Source of the DNA: Clostridiales bacterium
Lineage (GTDB): Bacteria; Bacillota; Clostridia; Oscillospirales; Oscillospiraceae
Direction: 5' to 3'
Length of the DNA: 53,904 bases
NCBI GenBank assembly: GCA_021205695.1
Contig: JAJPXB010000062.1
Span: forward strand, 1-53,904
Of the stretch, positions 7,520 to 14,886 are shown piece after piece. Within the stretch, counting starts at the first letter, position 1; each line of letters opens with the position of its first letter. Made by a program: the position numbers and the translations under genes. The notes under the pieces were generated by a model that saw only the letters and a program-made list of their open reading frames with translations, was not told the origin of the DNA and did no database searches.

Positions 7520-8095
7520 CTATTTCACTTTCATCAGTTCCGCGCCGCTGTTCCATGCCTGGCCGACTTTTTCACCGATTGCATAGTAGCCGTTTCTCAT
7601 CTGGTCGAACACAAAAGCATGGATTTTGGAAACGTTAATTTTTCCTTTTTCGTCCAGCACCTTCTCATCCGCAATTACATTCACAATTTTTCCGAGGACG
7701 CGAAGCCCGTAGGGCTGATTCTGCATTTCGACCACTTCGCATTCCAGGGTAACCGGGTATTCCAAAATGACTGGTGCGTTTACGTGGTCGCTCTTTTTTG
7801 CGTGAAGTCCAGTGCGGGCAAACTTATCAGCCATTTTGTTAGCTGTTGCGATTCCGAGAAAATCAGATTCCTTCAGGGTATCTGTTCCCGGAACAGAGAG
7901 CGTAAAGGCTTTTCTTGCTTCGATATTTGTTGCGGTTTTGTGCTCGGCCTCCAGATTCAGCGCAACCATATCCTCCGCACAGATTCCTCCCCAGGCCATC
8001 ATCATAACATCAACGGAATCATCTTCATTATAGGTTCCGATCATATAGGTCGGCATCGGGAAGAGATACGGATGTGTACCAAGATTCTTTGTCAT
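7520..8095 (-). CDS. Flavin reductase family protein (FMN-binding)
   Basis: A 191-aa protein of the flavin reductase / DIM6-NTAB split-barrel family, which binds FMN and moves electrons from NAD(P)H to flavin or other acceptors. The pattern MMMAWGGICAEDM followed by ALNLEAEHKTATNIEARKAF is the usual FMN-binding half. The start at 8095 is chosen because a good GGAGGA site precedes it; an open frame continues 38 codons further up without one. It is divergent from an HxlR regulator with overlapping promoters, the usual arrangement for redox- or quinone-responsive flavin reductases. The physiological acceptor cannot be read from the sequence. Confidence 0.85.
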   Translation of the reverse strand: MTKNLGTHPYLFPMPTYMIGTYNEDDSVDVMMMAWGGICAEDMVALNLEAEHKTATNIEARKAFTLSVPGTDTLKESDFLGIATANKMADKFARTGLHAKKSDHVNAPVILEYPVTLECEVVEMQNQPYGLRVLGKIVNVIADEKVLDEKGKINVSKIHAFVFDQMRNGYYAIGEKVGQAWNSGAELMKVK

Positions 8096-8149
8096 AGTAA
8101 ATGTCCTCCACTTCCGGCGGGATTGCCTTCCCCCGCCTGATATATTATA

Positions 8150-8201
8150 ATTATAGCGTGTGTTGGCAGTTTGACAAGTACACACATTCAGGTTATATAC
8201 T
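8150..8201. promoter_or_regulatory. Overlapping divergent promoters sharing one -35 region
   Basis: Leftward: TTGTCA (8177-8172), 16 bp, TATAAT (8155-8150) for the flavin reductase. Rightward: TTGACA (8171-8176), 17 bp, TATATA (8194-8199) for hxlR. The two -35 hexamers occupy the same bases. GTGTGT at about 8157 and ACACAC at about 8180 form an inverted pair flanking them, a plausible HxlR operator. Confidence 0.7.
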
Positions 8202-8241
8202 GACATCAATGTGCAATACTTACCTAAAGGAGAGTGCTAAA

Positions 8242-8574
8242 ATGAAAGAGCTTTGCATATCAGAAGAATGTATTAAATCGACCGGATTCAGTTATACACT
8301 GTCGCTTATAAACGGAAAATATAAGATGACAATTCTGTATACCCTCGCCGTTTTTCAGGTCGTCCGCTTCAATGAAATGAAACGGTATATCGAGGACATT
8401 TCATATAAGACGTTAAGCTCTGCACTGAAGGAACTGGAAGCGGACCAGCTTGTACATCGGGAAGAATATCCACAGATTCCGCCAAAGGTGGAATACAGCC
8501 TGACGGAAAGAGGAAAATCCCTGATGCCGATTCTAAATGCCATGTGTGACTGGGGAGAGCAGAACAGGCTATAA
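8242..8574 (+). CDS. HxlR-family winged-helix transcriptional regulator
   Basis: 110 aa, the usual length for HxlR (DUF24) regulators. The central SLINGKYKMTILYTL, RFNEMKRYI and ISYKTLSSALKELEADQLVHREEY stretches are the winged helix, and EYSLTERGKSLMPILNAMCDWGE is the typical dimerisation end. Cys4 and Cys9 lie at the N terminus, where thiol-sensing members carry their reactive cysteine. The start at 8242 has an AAAGGAGAG site; upstream codons lack one. It probably controls the divergent flavin reductase gene and itself. Confidence 0.9.
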   Translation: MKELCISEECIKSTGFSYTLSLINGKYKMTILYTLAVFQVVRFNEMKRYIEDISYKTLSSALKELEADQLVHREEYPQIPPKVEYSLTERGKSLMPILNAMCDWGEQNRL

Positions 8575-8827
8575 ATAATAAAGCAGATAAAAACGTCTGT
8601 CTTCCTCATAGACAACAGACATTCAAATGCACCTAAGTTATGCTCCCATCCTCGGAGATTTTGTCCCCACCTGGCTCACGCACATAATCTATCACCGGAT
8701 GGTATTAAAAGTTGAGTGGGAAATTCAGCTCCTTGCCATAGTAGTTGGTACCCCAGTTCTCGATTCCTTCGGCTTGCTCGACGGTGATCTCTGCGGAGCC
8801 GATGTACTGATCTAGAATGTAGTTAAA
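8575..8827. other. Decayed intergenic stretch
   Basis: No intact gene. A minus-strand open stretch at about 8705-8826 ends in NYYGKELNFPLNF and a stop, and reads like the tail of some coding sequence, but I could not assign it. Confidence 0.4.
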
Positions 8828-9310
8828 ATGGGGCGACCTGGCTTTGCACAGCTGCCGGACGCGCAGGCGATGGAAATGCTGAACATCACTCACGATGGGA
8901 AGCCTACACTGGCGGCAGTCATGAATTTCTGCGTCTACCCTCAAGGCTACTTGCCCCAGTTAGCAATCACCGCTGTAGCTGTGCCCGGTGAGGAGATCGG
9001 CAAACGGGTTGGGAACGATCAAAAACATGGTGGAGGAGGCCATCACGTTCTGCAAGCGGAACATGAAGGTTCAAACGATCATTGATTCAGAGACGGGACG
9101 AAGAAAAGACCGAACAGAGTATCCCGTAGAGGCGATTCGTGAGATCGTGCTGAACGCGTTGATTCACAGAGATTACAACCCTCTGACGGAGGGCATGCCC
9201 GACCAGATTTGAGAAATCCTGCGCTGGCCGTCATGACAGAGGGACTGATCGGAGCGGAAAACCGTTACTCCGGCATTCCAATGATACGTGTAGGTCAAGT
9301 TGGGTACTTT
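8828..9310 (+). pseudogene. Frameshifted AlbA_2 / RecG-like ATP-binding regulator remnant
   Basis: Three pieces in changing frames follow the order of AlbA_2-type proteins. Piece one (8828-8990) has LNITHDGKPTLAAVMNF. Piece two (8988-9212), in another frame, has EYPVEAIREIVLNALIHRDY, the best-conserved box of the family. Piece three (from 9209, back in the first frame) has RNPALAVMTEGLIG and YSGIPMIR. The segment normally found between pieces two and three is missing. At least two frame changes and a deletion make a functional product unlikely. Confidence 0.75.
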
Positions 9311-9825
9311 CAGGACGAGGACGGTGGTGGACGCCGCCTCTTTGCAGAAAGGAAACTGGAGATAGAAGTCGCCACGACCTGCCTTTTGCAGAGCAGGTTG
9401 GACTGGTTGCAAAAGCTCGCTATGTCCGTAGCGCAGTTTTCGTCCCTCCTAATGACCTTATAAATAGGGACGACGAAGATGGCGCCCAGATGGAGGACTG
9501 GCACCTTTTGGATGATTTTGGGGGCCAGCTTATCCAGCGGAATGGCGTGGCCTCGCAGATTCCACATAATAGAGTATAGGCGAGTTTGTTGCCAGACCGA
9601 ATCCCCGCCCCGGCAACCGGGCGTGAGATCTTCTCCGTTCTGTCCATTGCCCAAGCCCGTGCGCCATAGCTGCCGTGTCGAATGAGCTGATAAAATCTGA
9701 TTTCCGTGAAAAAGCTTGAAAAACGGTTTCTTTGTCCCCGACGGTGTGATATAATGATAAAGCATATGGACAAAGGGAAGGGGCGTGTCGGCCCCAGAGG
9801 TTCCCTATGCTCCGGGAGGTGCCTT
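9311..9825. other. 515 bp with no recognisable gene, plus zapA upstream region
   Basis: Both strands contain open stretches (for example 9310-9765 minus, with IPLDKLAPKIIQKVPVLHLG), but they have no good start site and match no family I know. They may be debris of the same decayed locus as the pseudogene. A TATAAT at about 9750, with only a weak -35, is the likely start of the zapA transcript. Confidence 0.45.
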
Positions 9826-10158
9826 ATGAAAGAGAAAATGAACGTCACCATTGCAGGCTCCACCTATACCCTGGTCACCACCGACGACCCCGCCCATGTG
9901 GAGCAGGTGGCCGCCCAGGTAGACCAGATGATGACCTCCGTCATCCAGCAGGCAAGAGTCTCCGCTCTGGATGCCGCCGTGCTGACGGCGATCAATGCGG
10001 TGGACTCCGCCGTCCGGGAACAGCAGACCAGCCAGGCCCTCCGGGAGCAGATGAAGGACAGCCTGGAGGAAAACCGTAAGCTCCGCCAGGAGCTGGCAGA
10101 CGCCCGCCGTGAGGTGACCCGGCTGAAAAAGCTTCCGAGGAACAGCGGTTCGAATTGA
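9826..10158 (+). CDS. zapA: Cell division protein ZapA
   Basis: A cytosolic FtsZ-associated protein that bundles protofilaments at the division ring. The 110 aa begin with the compact head NVTIAGSTYTLVTTDD, followed by HVEQVAAQVDQMM and a long C-terminal coiled coil (about 60-105) rich in Glu, Gln and Arg. The start at 9826 follows a GGGAGGT site; 40 upstream in-frame codons lack one. It is the first gene of a rightward run with the U32 peptidase, dut, maf and mreCD. Confidence 0.88.
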   Translation: MKEKMNVTIAGSTYTLVTTDDPAHVEQVAAQVDQMMTSVIQQARVSALDAAVLTAINAVDSAVREQQTSQALREQMKDSLEENRKLRQELADARREVTRLKKLPRNSGSN

Positions 10159-10164
10159 TGCACA

Positions 10165-10193
10165 GGCGTGTCGAAACGGTGTTTCGGCACGCC
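10165..10193 (+). terminator. Hairpin between zapA and the U32 gene
   Basis: A 13-bp stem, GGCGTGTCGAAAC/GTTTCGGCACGCC, with one wobble pair and a 3-nt loop. There is no T run, so termination is probably partial, or it may be a processing site. Confidence 0.5.
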
Positions 10194-10265
10194 GCCGCTT
10201 CTATTTGACCTGCTCCGGCCCACAGGCCGGAGGATATGAGAGAAAACCATAAGAGGGGAACGGAA

Positions 10266-12347
10266 ATGATGGAAATACTCTCGCCCGCCGGCTCCTATGA
10301 GGCGGTGACCGCCGCTGTCCAGAGCGGGGCGGACGCCGTCTATCTGGGAAGCAAAGCCTTCAACGCCCGGCGAGGTGCGGCCAATTTCGACGACAACAGC
10401 CTCCGGTCTGCGGTAGAATACTGTCATCTCCGGGGGGTGAAGGTGTACCTCACCCTGAACACCCTGTTAAACGACCACGAGCTGCCCCAGGCCGCCCGGC
10501 TGGTCTCTCTGTGCAGCGAGATCGGAGTAGACGCCCTTATCGTTCAGGATCTGGGGGCGGTGCGGATGGCCCGTCAGGTGGCCCCGGATCTCCCCCTCCA
10601 CGGCTCCACCCAGATGACCGTCCACAGCCTGGACGGCGTGCTGGCCTGTGCCGCGCTGGGAATGGAGCGGGTGGTGCTGTCCCGGGAGCTGCCCCGGCAG
10701 GAGATCGCCTTTATCTGCCGCCGCTCTCCCATCGAAATCGAGGTTTTTGTCCACGGGGCGCTGTGTATGTGCTACTCCGGCCAGTGCTTCCTCTCCTCCG
10801 CCATCGGCGGCAGGAGCGGCAACCGGGGCCTGTGCGCCCAGCCCTGCCGGATGAAATACGGCTGGGCGGGAAACGCCGACGGCTACCCCCTGAGCCTGAA
10901 GGATATGTCTCTGATCCGCCATCTCCGGGAGCTGGAGGAGATGGGAGTGGCCAGCGCAAAAATCGAGGGCCGGATGAAGCGGCCGGAGTATGTGGCCATC
11001 GTCACCCGGGTCTACGCCGACGCGCTCCGGGAGGGCCGCCAGCCCACCCGGGAGGAGCTGGACGCCCTGACGAATGCGTTCAACCGGCAGGGCTTTACCG
11101 ACGGCTATTACATGGGCAGAACCGGGCCGGAGATGTTCGGCGTCCGGGAGAAGGAGCAGATTCCCGAGCAGCTCTTTGCCCGGACCCGTCAGGAGTACCG
11201 CCGGGAGCATCCGTGGGTGCCCGTCCGCTTCTCTCTGGAGATGAAGGAGGGCCGTCCCCTCCGGCTACAGGTGGAGGACGACCGGGGGGAGCAGGTCTCC
11301 GCGGAAGGCCCTGTCCCCCAGCAGGCCGTTCACCACGCCGTCACGGAGGAGGAGCTTCGCCGCCAGCTGGAGCACACCGGCGGCACCCCTTATTTTGCCG
11401 AGCAGATCGATGTGGCTGTCGATCCCGGACTGGCCGTCTCCCTCTCCGCCGTCAACGGGCTGCGCCGGAGGGTACTGGACGATCTGAACGTCCGGCGCAT
11501 CCGTCCCCCGGCGCGCACAGTGAACCGATTTGCCCCCGCGCCCCGGCAGAAGGGCCGGGAGGAACCCCCTGTCTTTACCGTCTCCCTGCGCAGGGGAGCG
11601 CAGCTGACCCGGGCGCTGCTGGAGCAGGGGCCGCAGGTGATCTACCTGGCCCCCGAGGAAATCATCAGCAGCCGTACGATGGTGGAGGCCGCCATGGAGT
11701 GCTCCGTCGAGGTCTGCGCCGCCCTGCCCCGGATCTGCTGGGACAGCGAGCGGGGGGAGCTGCTCAGCCAGCTGGAGCAGGTGCGGGAGATGGGCGTCTC
11801 CACCGCCCTGGTGGGGGAGCTGGGGGCGCTGACTCTGGCGCTGAATCTGGATTTCGCCTGCCGGGGGGATTTTGGCCTGGGCGTCTGCAACGGAGAGACC
11901 CTGGAGCAGCTGAAGGAGATGGGGCTCCTCTCCGCCACCCTGTCCTTCGAGCAGCGACTCGCCCAGGTGCGGGACATGAGCAAGCCCCTGGACACAGAGC
12001 TGATCGTCTACGGCCGCCTCCCCCTGATGATCACCCAGAACTGCATCATCAAAAACCGGACGGGCCGGTGCGCCTGCCAGGGGACCAACATCCTCACCGA
12101 CCGCACCGGAACCCAGTTCCCGGTGCTCCCCGCCTGGGGCTGTCGGAACGAGATCCTCAACTCCAAAAAGCTCTTTCTGGCGGACAAGCCGGAGCGGTGG
12201 CAGAGCCTGGGCCTGTGGGCCGCACGGCTGAGCTTTACCACCGAGAATCCCAGGGAGTGCGTCAGCATCCTGGAGCGCTATCAGGGACGCGGGAGCTTCG
12301 ACCCCTCCGACATCACCCGGGGACTGTACTTCCGGGGGGTAGAGTGA
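10266..12347 (+). CDS. Peptidase U32 family protein with DUF3656 (RlhA-like)
   Basis: A 693-aa U32 protein. The barrel begins LSPAGSYEAVTAAVQSGADA. The four-Cys signature CYSGQCFLSS followed by GNRGLCAQPCR (about 160-190) binds a metal or Fe-S cluster. The C-terminal half carries the DUF3656 region, with CIIKNRTGRCAC near the end. E. coli RlhA (YdcP), the same architecture, hydroxylates 23S rRNA C2501; other U32 members modify tRNA or degrade collagen-like substrates. The RlhA role is inferred from domain layout only. The start ATG at 10266 follows AGGGGAA. Confidence 0.82.
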   Translation: MMEILSPAGSYEAVTAAVQSGADAVYLGSKAFNARRGAANFDDNSLRSAVEYCHLRGVKVYLTLNTLLNDHELPQAARLVSLCSEIGVDALIVQDLGAVRMARQVAPDLPLHGSTQMTVHSLDGVLACAALGMERVVLSRELPRQEIAFICRRSPIEIEVFVHGALCMCYSGQCFLSSAIGGRSGNRGLCAQPCRMKYGWAGNADGYPLSLKDMSLIRHLRELEEMGVASAKIEGRMKRPEYVAIVTRVYADALREGRQPTREELDALTNAFNRQGFTDGYYMGRTGPEMFGVREKEQIPEQLFARTRQEYRREHPWVPVRFSLEMKEGRPLRLQVEDDRGEQVSAEGPVPQQAVHHAVTEEELRRQLEHTGGTPYFAEQIDVAVDPGLAVSLSAVNGLRRRVLDDLNVRRIRPPARTVNRFAPAPRQKGREEPPVFTVSLRRGAQLTRALLEQGPQVIYLAPEEIISSRTMVEAAMECSVEVCAALPRICWDSERGELLSQLEQVREMGVSTALVGELGALTLALNLDFACRGDFGLGVCNGETLEQLKEMGLLSATLSFEQRLAQVRDMSKPLDTELIVYGRLPLMITQNCIIKNRTGRCACQGTNILTDRTGTQFPVLPAWGCRNEILNSKKLFLADKPERWQSLGLWAARLSFTTENPRECVSILERYQGRGSFDPSDITRGLYFRGVE

Positions 12348-12384
12348 CCCCTCTGAATCAGGAACACAGAAAGAGGTGCGCGCC

Positions 12385-12834
12385 ATGAAGCTGAACTGGA
12401 AAGCCGTCTCCCCCAAAATCGGCCGGGAGATCCCCGCCCCCTACTACGCCAGTGCAGGGGCCGCCGCCATGGATCTCCACGCCTGTCTGGAGGGGCCGGT
12501 GACCATCCCCCGGGGAGAGCGAGCGCTCATCCCCACCGGCATCGCCATCGCGCTCCCCTCCCCGGACTATGTAGCCCTGATTTTCGCCCGCTCCGGACTG
12601 GCCGTCCGCCACGGCATCGTCCCGGGCAACTGCGTGGGGGTCGTTGACAGCGACTACCGGGGAGAGATCAAGGTGGGGCTTTACAATTCCGGGGCCGCCG
12701 ACTTTACGGTGCAGCCCGGAGATCGCATCGCCCAGATGGCGGTCGTCCCGGTGGTACAGGCGGAGCTGGTGCAGACGGACGCCCTGGACCAGACCGAGCG
12801 GGGCGGCGGCGGCTTCGGCTCCACCGGACGGTAA
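12385..12834 (+). CDS. dut: Deoxyuridine 5'-triphosphate nucleotidohydrolase (dUTPase)
   Basis: Hydrolyses dUTP to dUMP and PPi, keeping uracil out of DNA and feeding dTMP synthesis. The 149 aa carry the trimeric dUTPase motifs in order: AAMDLHA (motif 1), ARSGLAVRHG (motif 2), GVVDSDYRGEIKV (motif 3, with the catalytic Asp), GDRIAQM (motif 4) and RGGGGFGSTGR (motif 5, the phosphate-binding tail). It starts 37 bp after the U32 gene. Confidence 0.95.
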   Translation: MKLNWKAVSPKIGREIPAPYYASAGAAAMDLHACLEGPVTIPRGERALIPTGIAIALPSPDYVALIFARSGLAVRHGIVPGNCVGVVDSDYRGEIKVGLYNSGAADFTVQPGDRIAQMAVVPVVQAELVQTDALDQTERGGGGFGSTGR

Positions 12835-12880
12835 ACAGGCATCTCGCGGCCAGTGGCCGGTCATAAAGGAGTATACAATC

Positions 12881-13456
12881 ATGTCTATTATTTTAGCCTC
12901 CCAATCTCCCCGGCGGCGGGCGCTGCTGGAGCAGATGGGTATTTCCGATTTCACCGTCCTCCCCGCCAGAGGACAGGAGGATATGTCCGCCGAACTGACG
13001 CCGGAGCATCTGGTGGAGACGCTGGCCCTGAATAAGGGCCGGGAGGTCGCCGCCCGGACGGCGGCGGGCAATCTTGTCATCGCCGCCGACACGGTGGTGG
13101 CCCTCCACGGGGAGGTGTTGGGCAAGCCCCAGGACGAGGCGGACGCCTATCGAATGCTCCAGCTCCTCTCCGGGGAGACGCACGCCGTCCACACCGGCGT
13201 GGCCGTTCTCAGGGACGGGCAGTCCCTGTGCGAGCACGAGACGACCCTGGTCCGGTTCCGCTCCCTCTCCGACCGGGAGATCCGGGCCTACATCGCCACA
13301 GGGGAGCCCATGGACAAGGCCGGGGCCTATGGCATTCAGGGCCGGGGCGCGGTGCTGGTGGAGGGTATCCAGGGAGATTACTGCAACGTGGTGGGCCTGC
13401 CGGTCTGCCGTTTGAGCCGGATGCTGGAGACCTTCGGTATCCGGACGCTGGGATAA
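12881..13456 (+). CDS. maf: Maf-like nucleoside triphosphate pyrophosphatase
   Basis: Probably hydrolyses dTTP/UTP or modified pyrimidine triphosphates and is linked to septum formation. The 191 aa begin ILASQSPRRRALLEQMG, the Maf signature, followed by ADTVVALHGEVLGKP with the acidic metal-binding residues, and end with DKAGAYGIQGRGAVLVEGI and YCNVVGLP. The start ATG at 12881 has AAAGGAG upstream. It lies directly before mreC, as in many Firmicutes. Confidence 0.92.
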   Translation: MSIILASQSPRRRALLEQMGISDFTVLPARGQEDMSAELTPEHLVETLALNKGREVAARTAAGNLVIAADTVVALHGEVLGKPQDEADAYRMLQLLSGETHAVHTGVAVLRDGQSLCEHETTLVRFRSLSDREIRAYIATGEPMDKAGAYGIQGRGAVLVEGIQGDYCNVVGLPVCRLSRMLETFGIRTLG

Positions 13457-13481
13457 GCTGCCGGGACGGGATCGGTTCGCC

Positions 13482-14318
13482 ATGAAGAAATTCCTTCAAA
13501 AAAACGGCTTCGCCGTACTCATCGCCGCCCTTCTGCTGACGGCAGCGGTATCTATCGTCAGCGCTCTGGTGCCTATGGACCCCCTGACCAACCTGGCGGG
13601 CATCATCGCCACGCCCTTTCGGGCGGTGGCCACAGCCGTGACCTCCTGGGTGGAGGGCGTTTGGGACTATGCCACGGAATACGCGGCGCTGAAGGAGGAG
13701 AACGAGGCCCTCAAGCTCCAGGTGGCTGAGCTGGAGGAGGAGAACCGGGAGGCCACAGAGGCGCTGGAGGAGAACGAACGCCTCCGGGCGCTGCTGGAGC
13801 TGCGGGAGAAGCGCTCCGACTTCGTCTTTGAGTCCGCCACAGTCACCGGGCGCAGCGTCACCAGCTGGTCCGCCACCCTGACCATCAGCAAGGGCACCGC
13901 CCAGGGAGTAGAGGCGGGCGACTGCGTCATCACCGAGGCCGGCTATTTGGTGGGGGTCGTCGGAGAGGCGGGGCTGAACTGGTCTACCGTGGTCACGATC
14001 ATCGACCCGGACATCTCCATGGGCGCCCTGGTCTTTCGCACCGGAGAGGACGGTCTGCTGGAGGGCGATCTGACGCTGATGCTGGAGGGCGCCTGCCGCC
14101 TGTCTTATCTGAGTACCGATTCGACGATCGCCGTCGGGGACGAGGTGCTGACCTCCGGTCTGGGGGGCGTCTACCCCTCGGGGCTGGTGATTGGAACGGT
14201 GGAGCGGGTGGAGACGACCTCCTCCGGGGTAGAGCTGTACGCCGTTCTCCAGCCCGCCGCCGACCTGGAGTCGCTGGAGGAAGTCTTTGTCATCAAGGAA
14301 TTTGACATCGTAGAGTGA
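13482..14318 (+). CDS. mreC: Rod shape-determining protein MreC
   Basis: A membrane scaffold of the elongasome. The 278 aa start with a short cytoplasmic tail and one transmembrane helix (about 9-30), then a coiled coil rich in Glu and Leu (about 64-108), then two beta-barrel domains with the typical VSKGTAQGVEAGDCVI-like segment (here ISKGTAQGVEAGD) and DEVLTSGLGGVYPSGL. It is followed by mreD and a class B PBP, as in other bacteria. mreB, which usually sits just before mreC, is absent from this cluster. Confidence 0.93.
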   Translation: MKKFLQKNGFAVLIAALLLTAAVSIVSALVPMDPLTNLAGIIATPFRAVATAVTSWVEGVWDYATEYAALKEENEALKLQVAELEEENREATEALEENERLRALLELREKRSDFVFESATVTGRSVTSWSATLTISKGTAQGVEAGDCVITEAGYLVGVVGEAGLNWSTVVTIIDPDISMGALVFRTGEDGLLEGDLTLMLEGACRLSYLSTDSTIAVGDEVLTSGLGGVYPSGLVIGTVERVETTSSGVELYAVLQPAADLESLEEVFVIKEFDIVE

Positions 14319-14323
14319 GGGGC

Positions 14324-14881
14324 ATGAACAGGAACCGAACGCAAAACAGAATGAAACGCCCGGCCCCTCCCCCGCGACGGGAGGAGTCGTCCGGCTGGCC
14401 CGCCCGCATCGGGGTGCTGCTCCTGTGCTTTTTTCTGGAACGGTGTGTGCTCAACCGGCTCCCCCTCTGGGGTGGGACGCCGCTGCTGATGCCCCTGGCG
14501 GCGGCCGCAGTGGGGTTCCTGGAGGGCTCCGGCGCGGGGGCGATCTGCGGCCTGGGGGCAGGACTGGCCAGCGCCCTGGCCATGGGCTCTGACGGGACTG
14601 CCCTCATCTGGTTCGACACCGCCGTGGGCCTGGTCTGCGGGTTCACTCTGGACAGGGCCCTGGGCCGTACCTTTCCCGGCTATCTGCTCTGCGCCCTGGG
14701 GACCATGCTCCTCTGGGAGGGGCTGCAGGCGGTCATTCACATCCTCTTTCTGGGGGACGCCGCCGTGACGGTGCTGGCCCTGGCCGGGGCGGAGGGGGGC
14801 TATTCCCTGCTCTTTGCCCCGGTGATCTACCTGGTTTTTCGCTTGCTCCATGACCGGTTCCGGTCAGAGCCGGAGTTTTAA
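14324..14881 (+). CDS. mreD: Rod shape-determining protein MreD
   Basis: A polytopic membrane protein of about 185 aa that works with MreC and PBP2 in lateral wall growth. After a basic N terminus there are about five hydrophobic helices (near 28-45, 55-75, 80-100, 110-140 and 150-175). It lies 5 bp after mreC and 5 bp before the PBP2 gene. A GTG at 14315 that overlaps the mreC stop is an alternative start, but the ATG at 14324 is closer to the GAGGGG site. MreD is weakly conserved, so the call rests partly on position. Confidence 0.85.
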   Translation: MNRNRTQNRMKRPAPPPRREESSGWPARIGVLLLCFFLERCVLNRLPLWGGTPLLMPLAAAAVGFLEGSGAGAICGLGAGLASALAMGSDGTALIWFDTAVGLVCGFTLDRALGRTFPGYLLCALGTMLLWEGLQAVIHILFLGDAAVTVLALAGAEGGYSLLFAPVIYLVFRLLHDRFRSEPEF

Positions 14882-14886
14882 CGCCT

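Noticed and set aside
10511-12388. 625-codon frame on the plus strand overlapping the U32 gene
   Set aside because: It is rich in Arg, Pro, Gly and Ala without any family motif, as expected from a shifted frame of GC-rich coding DNA. The U32 frame carries all the conserved motifs.
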